Part shown: positions 46,828-60,033 of the stretch, piece by piece
Layout of the letters: each line of letters begins with the position of its first letter
Numbering within the stretch: position 1 is the stretch's first letter
Origin: Syngnathus acus
Lineage: Eukaryota; Chordata; Actinopteri; Syngnathiformes; Syngnathidae
Direction of reading: 5' to 3'
Assembly: GCF_901709675.1 (NCBI RefSeq)
Contig: NC_051104.1
Coordinates: forward strand, 4,509,501-4,573,500
DNA: 64,000 nucleotides
Translations under genes and position numbers: made by a program
Notes under the pieces: model-generated
What the model saw: only the letters and a program-made list of their open reading frames with translations
What the model was told of the DNA's origin: nothing
Databases searched by the model: none

Positions 46828-49236
46828 TAGATGACACCTAAGGGACAGAAAGTGATCTTTACTGTACTGTGACATCTCTGGCTCACATGACCTTTTGCTT
46901 AAACTGAAATGGAATATCACAAATGAATGACATAGCAAAGAAAATGTTGAAGTAAAGTAAGAGGAAGGCAAACAAAGCGCTTGTGGTGGCCTCTCCGAGG
47001 CAGAGCAGAGACAGGAAGAGCTGCCCAGTGGGAGGGCTCACTCATTATGATATCCTGTTACCGCCTGAAGCAGCCTACCACTTACAGTTTAGTTAACATC
47101 ACAATCTCTCTTCTTTACGCTTCCTTCTACAAGCAGGCCTGCAAACATTCAAAGAAAATTATGATGAGAAACAGATTGGAGGTTTTAAAGGCGATGCTAT
47201 GTTTTTTTTTTGTTTTTTTTTTCTCCACATGATAACTCGACATCACAGTCGGACCCCGACCTGTTCATTTCCGGGCAATGCATCGGAGATGAGCACGGGA
47301 GGAAGGGCGGACTTGGGGACAGATGCATCGCTTTGGTTACAGTTTTCCCAACTTCCTGTTGCAGAGGAAGTGAGCCACAGGAAAGCTGAGGTTTTTTTTT
47401 TTTTTTTTTTTTTGACCAAATGATAAAAGGCAGTGTTTTCCAGACATGACATGCAAAATGGCTGGTCAAAGAATGCAGTAAAAAAGCTAAACCAGATGCG
47501 ACTTTTTGTTTTTGTTTTTTAAAGCAGCAGATGTCATCTTTTTTCATTTTAAAAGGGACAAAAAAGCTAACAAAAATATACACAAATTCTATGTAATAGT
47601 TGAAGATGATGCAAGTCATGATTTAAATCAGTAAAAGTGCTCAGCACGCTTCAAGTGAAATTTAAATGGACTTTGTACTACTTTGTATTTAAATCTTATT
47701 TTATTCAGGAAGATTTTATTTTTTTTACTTTGATGCTAATGTTTTCAGGCATATCAATTGTGTTTTATGAACAACCCTTAAGTGCAAATAAAATTCAACA
47801 TAATTTAATGGAGCTTGTAAAACAAATCAGAAATATTGCAAAGAATGTTTGCTTTCTGTCTGAACATCTACACTAGATCATCAGGCTCACTTTCTCTGAA
47901 GCCAGTTCCTTAAATGGTACTTGATGGAAAAGTTCTTGCAGTGAAAAGAAAACTCAAGCTGTTGAATAGAAACATGAAAAAAAAATCTTAAAGTTACAGT
48001 TGTGTCGTTCTGTGCATACAAGACTTAAATGCACAAATTAATGATTTTTTTTACTTGTTCTATTTTTAGCTGCAACTATTTTACGACTGTCATACCTTAC
48101 TTTATATATAAGTATTTTTTTAAACTTGTCAAGTCTCCATCTAGTCTCGTCAAAACATGTTTTGCTTGTTCGTCCACTTATGACCTGTGAGCCTGACTGC
48201 AGAATGATGAATGGGCAAAGTTTAAACATGCGGACATTTTAAGCTCTCTCATTCCTCTGCTGAAGGGAGAATATATATATATATTTTTTTAATGATTGGT
48301 TTAAAAGTTGAATTTGTGGCATCGCAGTCTGGAGCCAAGTAGTGCCTCTCCATAAATGAGTCTGGTGAGGCGACGGCACTGAAAATTCACTTAGCAATAG
48401 AAATATTTTATATTATTCATACTATTTTATATTATAATATCTTTGCAGAGGTAATTATTAAATCCCAAACTTTAAAAGTCCAAAATAATAAAAATAACAT
48501 TTATCCTCTGTCATTGCTTGCTGACTTTTGAGTGTGTCAGGGGGAGCATTTGCGTCACCCTGTCATTTATTCTACCTCTGCAACCCTCTCATCTTTCTTC
48601 CTATAAACAACACTCATTCTTTCCAAGCTTCATCCCAATGCCGATTTATGCCACTAAAGATATAGTCTTTATATGTCAGCCTTTACAATCATATATATTT
48701 TTTTAATTCACAATAGAAACCGTAATTATCCAAATACTTGTCTGTCAGTGGCTCTGGTAAATGAATGCATGGAGACTTACAGGCTGTGTTGACTGGTTGA
48801 TTCCGTCAGGCACCAAACTCTGTTTTGTCGATTACCAAAGCCACAATTCTGCTGCATAACGCATTAATGTCACTTCAGAGAATGACATGCTATGGAGATG
48901 CCAGTTTTTCACTCCACAGGACATGTTGCTGACGTGTGCCCATATTAAGAAAGTCACTCTTTCCATTCCAGCAGAGAGGGATGATGTCACCCTGAGGTGT
49001 GAAGCAGAAGCATTAAATCTTTTGAATCAATTATACCCCCTGAAGCACATGTTGGCTCTGACACGCAAACACGGAGTCACATTAACACTTCCTGATGGCT
49101 GACATGTGACCAGCAGATGTTTATATTTAAGTCATCAAAAGGTCACAGCGAGGGGATCGGGATGTCCGATTCATGCTACAGAATGTGAATGTGACGTTGA
49201 AGGAAACAAATGTGTGTGGAAATCGGAAAAAAAAAA

Positions 49237-49408
49237 AAGTACCGATACCAGGTATCGATCAGAAACTAGAAATGAGAAATTAGAAGAATAGGAAATTACT
49301 TTTAATTTTATGCAATTTCAAGGAGAATTGCCATTTTGCAAAAATGATCTGTCACTGATTTGTATAAAAAATATCATCGTATCGATGCTTGGTATTGGTA
49401 TCGAACAT
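49237..49408. repeat. Inverted-repeat relic with GGTATCGAT ends
   Basis: GATACCAGGTATCGAT on the left is mirrored by ATCGATGCTTGGTATTGG on the right, about 130 bp apart, beside a poly-A run. This looks like a degraded MITE of another family; boundaries and target duplication are unclear. Confidence 0.4.
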
Positions 49409-49635
49409 CAAACTAATCAGAGCCAGAGTAAATAGTGAATATGAAGAGGAAACAAATAAACAAACAACATTAAGCAATTTCATTTTACAACTGCGTTCAC
49501 ATTTGTTTTCCCATTTTTGATGGGAAAATAGCTTGGTTTGGATGTTTTGATCTTTCAAAAAAGCCCGAGTCAGACAATAAATGAGTGTTTTATGCCATAA
49601 ACAAATGTAGTGCAGCTGCTCTGTTGACAATGCCC

Positions 49636-49671
49636 TGTGTGTGTGTGTGTGTGTGTGTTTGTGTGTGTGTG
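49636..49671 (+). repeat. TG dinucleotide microsatellite
   Basis: About 18 TG units with one interruption (GTTTG). An ordinary polymorphic microsatellite. Confidence 0.95.
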
Positions 49672-52600
49672 CCACCGACAGTACATCTGCGTGCGTGACA
49701 TGTACATCCGCTTAACAAGCAGCTCTTCAAATGTTTACCTCCAGCGTTTTGTTTGTCCATGCCGCCTCCTTGATTTCTTTCTTTGTTTGCAGAAGAAGGG
49801 AAGAAACAGATGGAGGGATGGGACTGGAATCATTTTGGTTGGTAGGGCGGGGGGCGTCTGTGCTGGAGGCCTACTACAGAAAGACCAGCTTGTGAGACGA
49901 CATAAGGAGATAAGGAACAAATATTTACCGCTGTTGTCCGGTTGACTCCCCAGGAAGTGTGCTTAATGAACGGTGAGGGCTGTTTGGAGAAGGGTGAGGG
50001 TGCTCAATTAGCAGACAGTAGCTTCTGTACAAACACTGACATGGAGGGTGGGGGGCAGGGAGGCGGGGCCAAGTCTTGTATTGGATTTCTTGTTCTCAGC
50101 CAACTGTCATTACCTTGAAGTGTTACAACCTAGCAATTGTACAAGAAGACAAACAATGCACGGCACGTAGTCATCAAAGGCACCCCGAAGCCGGAAGCGG
50201 CAAATGAACGAGTGAACGGGAGCCAACGTTTGAGGAAAAACAGGAACAAAGACACTGGACGAGTCATGTCTTCGCCTCGGGGCGCATTTTGACATCATTG
50301 GTTCTCTTTATGTGCTCTGGTTATGATTTTAGCAGCTTTTGTTGTTGGCACGCCTGAGAAAGAAGGTCAGCGGCCGCCATTGAGAATTAAAATTGCATGA
50401 AGTTTAACAAATGCAACTCTTCTTTCACTGAATCTGAAAGGTGCTGACGTTCAGATTTTTTTTTTAAACGAGTGACTCATCGGCTCTCACACACGCATAA
50501 ATACACATTGAAAAAGTCAATCTGAAGCCCTCAGGTAGTCTAAACACACACACGCGGCATGTTGCGTGCTCTCAATGTATTTAGTCTTAAAAAGTGCAGG
50601 AAACACCCTTTCTTTGAAGCCCCAGTTTGCCTTCCAACACTTCTTTTTGCTCTGATTTTAGTGCTGCTGTTTCCTATATGGATCCACAACGCTCATATTT
50701 TGTCTTTACGGTCATGCTCAACAATTAAGACACGAGTCTTCCTTGCATATAATGAACGAAACAACGAATAGAAAATCTGAAATCCATCCATGTTTTGTCG
50801 GTTAGGCCATAGGGGGGGGGGGGCGCTTGGGAACGGTGACCTCAGACTCACCTCTCCGTGCGCAACGTTGGGCCCACTCAGTCCCGATAATGAGATCATT
50901 ACCAACAGTTAATTAAAATCGATGCGTCTTCTAAAGCTATGCCCCATATCGCTTTGTGTCCAAACAATTGCGTCCCTTGTGGGTGTCCGAGGATGAAAGG
51001 GTGAGCCAAATGGAGAAGAACGCCCATTGTCCTCCTCCTGAGAAAATGTCTTCCCTCACTTGTTGCCTTTCAATGAATGCTTTGTTTGCATACTGGCGGG
51101 CCGGGGCGGTCCTACAGACTTCCGACGGACACCACTGTAACTGGACGAAGCTTCCGATCCTTGAAAAAAAACATACCAAGATTTTGCCGTCTAGATGTTT
51201 TTGTGTATGACCTTCAAAAGATCCCGAAGGACACGCATACATTGGCGAGAATGAGACCTCCAACCTGTTCCAGCCTAGAATGACGACATTTCCTTCTTTG
51301 CACTCTTCTGTCGCAGACTTTTATCATTCCGTGCATTCTTCTTCATTACACAAACGGACTTGAAACTCGGCTTGGCGCCTCCGTAGGTGTGTAATTATGT
51401 TTAACCACCTTTGAAAAACAAGAATCGCACAACATTGCCTGACTACAATACAACAAGGCATTCGTTCTTGTTTCATTCCTTTTCAGATCGAGCCATTTTT
51501 GGTGTTTTGAATTTGCCTTCCAGCCCAGAAAACCTTTCGGTCGAACCCTTAATATGCAATTCACGTCCCGAGATAGCGACCGGAGTTACAGTTTGACGAC
51601 ACCGATGGCAAAACAGAACTCAAGCCGGCGTGATTGATCTGGAGAGGCACAGCAGACAGCTCCAGCTGGAGATCAAAGCGCAGCGTCTCCTGTGCAGAAG
51701 AAGAGGAGGAAGGCGGGAGCGAGGGAGGAAGGTTGGAGGTGCTCCACCTCCTCCCCTCCCAACCCCGCACTTCCACTCATGCCAGATGTTCTCGTCTCAG
51801 TGTCCCATCATGCTTGATAATTGCAAAGGGCACCCTCGGCTCTGTTGGTGCCCCTCTGACAATAAAGTGCAGAGCCTGGCGGGACGCTCAGGTCCCAAAG
51901 AGCTTTGAATTAGTGCGGCAGTTACACCGCATCTCTACGCTCAGTCACAAATGACCACAGCGGATGCCGAGACTCCTCAGAGTTTCTACCCGAATGATTT
52001 CATGCCACTTTTATATCCAGCTGGGGTTGTACGTTCTTCTCTCGTTTTTGCACAGTGACTCACCATCATTTCTGGCCTAAGGGCCTTTTCCATTGACATG
52101 GTCCCTCCTCTCTGCCATCATTATAGGTATACTCGGTCCATGAAGCCATGGGGGCTGAAATTAGTGCATTCGGGGACAGATAATGACAAGGTAGAGCGAA
52201 GCTGCAAACGTGACACTAGCTTTTAAGGAGGCAAACTGGCTCCATGTGTCCGGAGTCAGTCCCACTGTCTGCATCACCTCACCCCTTTCCTCCCAACTGG
52301 TTAGCGACGTCTGGGTGAGTCAGGTGCCTCCTCTCGTCCGTCTGTCCTCCAAATCAGAGATAACGGCTGAATGCGATGTGGCAGGTGGTGCACGTCTGCA
52401 CACACTGGGCCTGTTACTATCTGTATCCACACACACACCATAATCTATCATCTGCAACCTTGGTCAGATCCAGACAGGCATCCTATCTCCCTCCCTTTGA
52501 CCTTAACCCTCGTGCACCTGCACTGCTAAGAATTTCACGGCATGACCATGCTATTTGTTCATTCATGAACTCTTGCTTGTGTGCAAGCATGTCAAGAAAG

Positions 52601-55600
52601 TGACGCCAACAATTCAGTGATTGAACTTTTTCTAGATCCAGATGAATTAGAGGATGAGTTGCTAAAGTTGCCAAAGTTAATAATTAAAAAGAGCACTACC
52701 TTGTTCATACAATACCAGTTGGAACACCAAATATAAAAACACAAATCACACATCTGTGTTGACATAACCGCTCTACATTTGAATATTTTCCACAATGCTT
52801 CCCGTATTATGTTCCCAAGGTCATATAGTATGTCGCTAAGGCCATAAACACTGACTACAAATTTGCCTTGAACACTCCTCTGCCAACCCTTGGCACGTTC
52901 CTCCCTTCCGATTCATGAATGAACGCTAATTGACTCAAAAGACTTCGAAACAAGCCTCCCTTGACTCTCATCCTGTTTGGTCCTTTCCTCCCCCTACACA
53001 TGTTGTGCTGACTCGTGAATGGCAGAGGTGTGCGGGAGCCAAGCGTGCGCCGGCGGCCGGAAGAGCTCCATAAAGCCTCGTCTTCGCCGACATTTCCATT
53101 GGATATTTGATGATTTACAAGAAATACTGTCAATGGAGGTCTTTGTATATAAACGTGTCTAAACTGTCCAAATGATACTTCAACTTGTAAGCGTTTTTTT
53201 TTTTTTCCCATTCTCCTGTCCTTTGCATTACACACACAGAATTTTTTTTTGCCTTTGACCCAATCAGCACACACACTATCTCTGTCTGGATTCCATACAC
53301 CATGGCGTCAAACGCTTTGCTGGTTGTATTATGGAGCGACCATGTTTTTAAAGCGATGGGGGGGGAAGAGATAGGCTCTCTGATCTCGCCATAATCGCAT
53401 TAGTGGCGTTTGAACTTTGTTTTTCTTCCCTTTGCAGGGAATCGCTCTGGGCAAATAAACTTCTATGGAATATATTTACAGAAGATGACAAACTGATAGA
53501 CAGAAGATAGAAAACAGGGAGGAGGGGATTGTTTCATGTCAGCCACCCCCCTACGCTAACTTTGGAGGTTTCTCATTCTCATTCTACCTCAGACGCTCAA
53601 CTTTTCATCAAATTGCCTACTAAATTCTCATCCGACTCATGTTGCAGCTTGATACGTCAACCTGGAGGCGCCCCCGCTCATAATTCCCTCCCTTTTTAAA
53701 AAGCCTCTCCAAATAGTGCAAGATAAAATATCAAAAGGATACTCAGGAAAAGGGAAACACATCCACACAGTTATAATTTAGCCTTCAGAACAAGTCCTGC
53801 TTTATTTACGAAGCCGAATAAGAAGGGGGGGGGGGGGTAACAGTCAGGAAGCCAAAAGCCTTTCTGAATGATTTAGAAGTCTCCCCATCTTGGTGTGGCC
53901 ATAATTATGGTTGTGTGAGATTGAAGGGTAGGAGGTAGATGCTGGAGCCTAAAATAAGATTATAGTTTAGAGGGACAGAGGGAGCGAGGGTGAAAATGAA
54001 AGAAAGAATGGAAGACTGAAGGTTACAAAGCACAAGCGCTTGTGTTTGAATTTGAACTCCATCATTTTCTCTGAACGCTCCCAAAATATCTGGTCTGAGT
54101 GGCCGTGGCACGGGAATGTAAATAATTTGTCCACACTGGCCAAAAATGAGACGGTGTCAAGACAGCGTTGTCAAGGAATGCTTGAATGATGTTTGCTCTA
54201 GCAAATTCCTGGTCCACAATTGCACACAGCAACGGGAGCTAGAGTAGCAAGAAAATAAACACTCTTACACTTTGGGCATTATTGAGTGATTTTCTTTTCA
54301 CTTTTTCTGACACTGAAGGAAGGGCAAGGCCTGGGACTTGGGAATTACCAGATTGTGAAAAAAGCCGAGAGGCCCTGCAGGTAGTTCCGTGTTTTTTTGT
54401 CAGGCATAATAGACCATTAGTGCTGTGTGGGGCTCTAATTTCTAGCTGAGATTAAAGTCTTAGTTGAGGGATACCTGAGCGACAAGGAATGGGCCTCAAG
54501 GTGGGATGGAACTATTTCACGTTACTGACAATCCAATTTCAATACTAAACAAACATTTATTCATATTATCATGGGTGGTGCCAATATTTATATCGAACTC
54601 TCTTTGGCTCACCTACACATCCTGCTCCTGTGCAGTCATGCTTCATAATCCTGCTCCTGCAATGTTCAACTTCAATTTGCCTCCTCTTCCGCACCTTTTC
54701 CCCTTAAGACATCTACCGTCTGTCCATCACTGCATGCACTGACCCGTTTGTAACCTTTATGATTCCAAGAGAACTCATTGGACTCATATTTTGCCGTAGG
54801 AAAGTCTATCTTAATTCTAGCATATAATATTAATAATGTCAGTGAGTTTTACAACAAACTGGATTAAGAGTTTTCTTGAAGTTGTTAATGAGTGATCAGG
54901 ATGTGGCATTTAATTAGGACATGCTGGAGTGGTTGTGGCCAAGACGATGCGAGCCAGAAGTCAATCTTCTGTGGCTGCGTGCATCTTGAAGAGACTTTAA
55001 TAAGACTCCATCTTTAATGTGGTGGTCACTTCTGTCTGTGGTTGAATGGGAAATTCTGGGTAGGATTTGTTTAGACTTTTTTTTTCCCCAGATGTTTTTA
55101 ACAATACTGCTGCAACTTTTATTTATATTTTTAATAAATCCACCAGCAAACCTCATTTGTGGTGCTTTGGTGTGACATCAAAACAGGAGCCACGTAATCT
55201 GCATTGTCACTGCTGGAAGAGGCTTTCCAAGACTGAACCTTTGTAATTAGCCAAAACAAATAAAGTAGATACCATTAGCAGTTTCCTTGTTGTGTTAGGA
55301 AATCAGCAACATCTGCTCCCCTCTCTGCTCCTCCGTTTGAAGCGCTCTGTGTTTAATAGCCATTAGAGCCAGTCCACATTCAACTCTGGCTTAATAAACA
55401 CAGCAACACTTTTTTTGAATTGTATTAAAAGGAAGGAAACGGGTCAGTGTATGAAACAATTGTAACCTGCCTATAATTGTAAGGCTCCAAACCCTCCCAT
55501 ACACACACACAGGCATACTTGCTTTTTCATAGCCATACCTTCCTGTCAATGCTGCATTTCTCTGCGACTCTTCAAGGTATTCAAGCATGCATGCTCCACA

Positions 55601-56088
55601 TTCCCAGCTGTACTTCTGCCCAGAATGAAGCCATAACACTGCTGTCTCCAGCAGCCAGTTAGCAGTGGAATGACTCCCTGTGTGTATTCATGTGTGTGTG
55701 TGTGTGGCTCAAGTGCGGGAATGTATGTGCATCCCTATCCAAGTTCTTGCATGTGTGTTGATGACTTCATCCTCACTCCAGTCCCAAGCATTAGGGCATA
55801 TTTTTAAACAACACGAGAACAAGTGTGTGCGTGTGTGTGCGTGTGAATTGTGAATGGCAAATGTTGTTGGTGGAAGTTGACGCTGTTTTAAATTACAGGT
55901 AAGCTGGGGTTAATTTCCCGATGACGGATGGCTTGTGGATAGAAATGGGGGAGGGACACTTAGTTGTTGAGGAGCTAAAACTGGTGGGTGAAGTGTTGCA
56001 TTAGGTGTTAACAGGTAGTGGCAAAAGTAGGGCAAATGATTCAGAATATAATTTGTACCTTTACGGGATGGATGGTTTGAAAATGTTA

Positions 56089-56416
56089 CCGTATTTTCCG
56101 GACTATAAGGCGCACCTTCAATGCATCATGTCAGATTTTTAATCCAAATCAAATCATTCTCCATTTTATCTTTTTTATTTCAACTTCAGACACAACAAAT
56201 TACTTTATAATCACAAAATAATGATCCATAGTCTTTTTGATTCATGATCCATAGTCTTCAGCGGGCCACTTATGATTGATTTCATGACAATGCTTCGGGC
56301 CAGTTTAAATTTAGGAATTTGGTCCATATATAAGGCGCACCGGACTATAAGGCGCACTGTCGGCTTTTGAAAAATTTTTAGGTTTTTAGGTGCGCCTTAT
56401 AGTCTGGAAAATACGG
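56089..56416. mobile_element. Tc1/mariner-like MITE, copy 4 (inverted)
   Basis: It is TA-flanked with CCGTATTTTCCGGACTATA ends. The interior is the reverse complement of copies 2 and 3 (for example CAAAATAATGATCCATAGTC), so this insertion has the opposite orientation. No ORF. Confidence 0.85.
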
Positions 56417-56467
56417 TATGTCACAGGATGTCAAGCAAGTACATGATGAGTTAGAGAAAATCCAAAG

Positions 56468-56536
56468 GCCTGAACCCAGACTTGAACCGAGGATCTCTCG
56501 ACTATAAAACAGTCATTGTAATCATGATGCATAGGC
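56468..56536 (-). pseudogene. tRNA-like relic, Lys(TTT)-like
   Basis: On the minus strand a 7-nt loop GTTTTAT sits between GACT and AGTC, placing TTT as the anticodon. It is followed by a T-arm-like CTCGG TTCAAGT CTGGG and a 3' acceptor-like TTCAGGC. The 5' arm GCCTATG pairs only partly, and the D-arm is too short. Best read as a degraded tRNA or tRNA-derived SINE head, not a working gene. Confidence 0.3.
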
Positions 56537-59500
56537 CTACATATATTACTTTAATGCGGGTTGTGGTATTCTAGCAAGAAATGTTCCATGGACAACTGCA
56601 CAGAACATTTCATTAATTTCGACTTCGACTGTAGTCCAGGAGAGGAAAGAAATAAAACTAGTTATAATTCATTTTCAGGTAAGTCGCAAATCATCAAAAA
56701 TAATGACCTGAGTTACTCACATGGAAGCTTTAATGTGGTTGAGTTTAAGTGTGTGAGTGTGTCTTTGCCTGGCGTGTGAAGCCCCTGTCTCCATCCGACT
56801 GGCAGCGTTAAGCCAAAGTCTCCACCACAGTTAGCCCACAGTCTTGCAAGACCCCCCCCCCTCTCCACCCACATTTCTTATCCATCAGCTTCCTCCACTT
56901 CCCCCACATTCCAGCATCTCAGTGCCATAAACAACTATTAACTTAATGGTTACAAAAATCATTAAAGACGGAACATCTGTGCAACCATTGTGGCCAATCA
57001 AGGGAGCCAGAGGGGCTCCCCAGTTGGGGGAGGAAGAGTGTGGTTGGTTGCCTCAAGTGCCTGCACCCAGTTTAGTCCATCCCACTATAATTGCATGCTC
57101 TTTATAGCTGGTATTATGGGAGGAAGAAGCAGTAGGATGGCCTGGAAAAAAAAAATAAAGCAAAGGCAGGGTGGGGGATTTAGTCAAGACACAGCGACAC
57201 ATGGAAATGTTTAGTATCTCCATGGCGGCGCGGCAGGCAGCAGCCCACTCTCTTCTCTTCTCTCCCTCTGTTCTTTTGCTTTTTCATTTTCAATCTTTTT
57301 AACGTCCTAAAATAAGAAACAGATTGACACTGTGGCTGCTTAATTTGCCCTCCTTCATCATTTTAGGATGTTAGTGGAAATTGAAGTGGAAAACATGAAA
57401 GACAATAACTGAATGGGAACTGGTAGTGGCAAAGAACGGATCGTAATTACAAGCATGGATGTGAATTTTCAAGCCAATCCCAATCTGCTAGATTACTATT
57501 TAATAATGACAGTTCGAACTACAAGGCTGTGTTGAATGTTGGCTGGCAAAGCAAAATATTTCTATATTCATTTATGCCTGAACTTGTATCCCAAATTCAC
57601 GATCACGGTTACAATTTAACCACTGAATCATTTCCAATGGGTTACTACAAAATAAAAATGGAAGGTTATTTTTTTAATTAAAAATAACAGTTTTTGGGAT
57701 GTCTAACTAACCATGGATCTTGATTTTTTTTATTTTAACCTATGTACCCAGCCTCAAGCTACATCATGAAAGGTAACCTGAATCAAATGATTACAAAGAC
57801 GGCGCTGTTTTCAAGTGCAACGGGACCCGTGGCCACCACTGCTTCCCCTCATTCCAGATTGGCCATGACATGCCCTTGGACCCATTTTTATCCTCATAAC
57901 AAATATCAAACCCAGGTCTGAAAGTATTTCCTAACTTGCATAATGTATGAGACAACAATATGTGTAGTGTGGAATCAAGAGTGCTGAAACATTAGAAATG
58001 CGTGAACAAAGAAGTGGTTGTTCTGTTCGGCGTAGTAGGCGAGCCTCAAAGCCAAATACTAAAAACACGGCGAGAGGTGTTTCTCAGATGTAGAAACGGT
58101 GTCCATTTTTCGTGGCTGCTTTTAATGACGTGTCAAAGTTGCTGCTCTGGGTGAGGACAGCGCAGGGAGTAGCGGGAGTGTTTTTGTGACCGCCGATGTA
58201 TACCATTTTGCCACAACAGCATTTTCTTTCCCACGCTGCTGGATAAAGACTTTCCTGATGTGTCCGATGGGAGAGGTTAAAGCAGGAGAATTGAAAAAGT
58301 GCTGGAAAATGGCAACTTCTTTTTAACCAACATAAACAGATCATAAAATGGTTCCTCAGTTTGACTGTGGGAGCTGAGTATAGTTTAGGGGCAAGTGTGT
58401 CACCTCTGATTTGGGTCACACGGATGTCGGTTTTTCATGCAGTACATAATATCATTTGAATAGGATGAATACGATTTTTAGTATTTTGATGTTGAAAATC
58501 AATCAGGGTATTTTTTGCAGAAAAATTCAAACAGACACAAATCAGATTTTTATTTAAATTAATTTTATCTAATACCATGATAAAATGCAGATGCCATTTA
58601 ATTTTTATAATTTTCTCAAGCTCCTCTCTGTAAGTCAAACAGATGGGTTTTGTCATTGCTACTTAGCTTTATGAAAAACAAATTGAAGCAAACCACAGCA
58701 GAGAGCCAAATCCACTTTGAGTGACAGAATTCCAAGGTGGGCACAGCCCAAATGTAATTAAATGTGGTGAGTAAATCCACCAGGTCAGGACAACATGAAG
58801 GCCTTCCAGGACTCATTACATCTACGGAAGAGTCATTATGTGAGAAGTGCCACTATTAATTCATTCTGACTTCTGGCGTATTTGCTGACCTAGATTTTTC
58901 ATTTAAATCATTAACATTCATCTTTATATTTACATCCCAGTCAAACAGAGGGCATAAAACCTTGTGGAATTATTTTATAATTCACAAGTTGAATAAATAA
59001 ATAATAATAATGAATAAATGTTATTATACCACCAGTTTACTACCATTAGCGCTGCTGTGCTTATTGAACTTTATTTTCCAATCATGGTAAATTGTGTCCT
59101 TTTGAAAGCAACTGACCTCACTTTTGCACATTATGCAAGGAAGTGGCCGTCTGGTAAACAGAACGGGCTGGCTTGGAATTATTAGTGTAAGGCCCCCGGT
59201 CACCATGTTCTGCCATCCCCTCTCAGCAGCAGGAGAGTCGGAGGAACCATAAAACATGATTAAGTGAAAGAGCTGTGGCTGTAAAGTTCGTTCCAGTCAC
59301 TCGTGGATGAAAAATGACAGCGAGGTAAGTTACAGCATGGGAATGTGTCTGGAATCTTTGTAATGATTAAACCCCTGTTTTGGATAACCAGTAGCAGACG
59401 GACTCGTAGATCTGTGATAACAAGGAGAAAAGAAACATCTGCTCGACAACATCCCACATATCGCTTTTCATAGTGAATGATTTAAGATATGCAGTAGATG

Positions 59501-60010
59501 TTGTACATTGTAAATTTTGCATTATCTCCGCAGCTGTGTAAACAGCTGAGAAAAAAATACGATATACGGAAACGTGGAAGTGTCTATGTGGAGTAAAAAT
59601 GTTTGATTGACAAATATATTTGAACATGATTGATCATTTAATTGAGGACCAGTCTCGACGAACTTTGCTCAGATACAACGCAAACCCCCAACTGACCTTT
59701 CTCCTCGGAGATAAAACCCAATACTGATCAATAGTTTAGTACAAAGTGTCGATGATTAGTGAAAGACTACATGTTTTCCCCTCACGCCGATTGATTTTGA
59801 CGATTATCTCATGTGATGATAAAATAACTTTGAGGTCACACTGACATGATATTTCAGTCTTTCGGTTGACTTCAGGCCTCTTTTTTTCATCTGTTCACTT
59901 TTTACAGCATCTGGCTTTTATTTTGGACATAGTTTGACTTAAGCTACTTACTTTGGTCTTTACCTCTATTTTTTTTTTTTACTATTTATGTAATTAGCGG
60001 ACAGTTGACA

Positions 60011-60033
60011 TTTATTTATTTATTTATTTATTT
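60011..60033 (+). repeat. TTTA tetranucleotide microsatellite
   Basis: About six TTTA units in tandem. Confidence 0.95.

Larger units (their letters stand above)
46828..56088. other. Gene-free DNA, possible regulatory desert
   Basis: No coding exon was recognised across about 9 kb. It contains a poly-T run of roughly 20 (near 47394), a GT repeat at 49636 and an inverted-repeat relic at 49237. Some stretches (for example 48880-49080 and 54360-54500) are high-complexity with balanced composition, which would fit conserved non-coding elements. Conservation cannot be judged from one genome. Confidence 0.4.
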
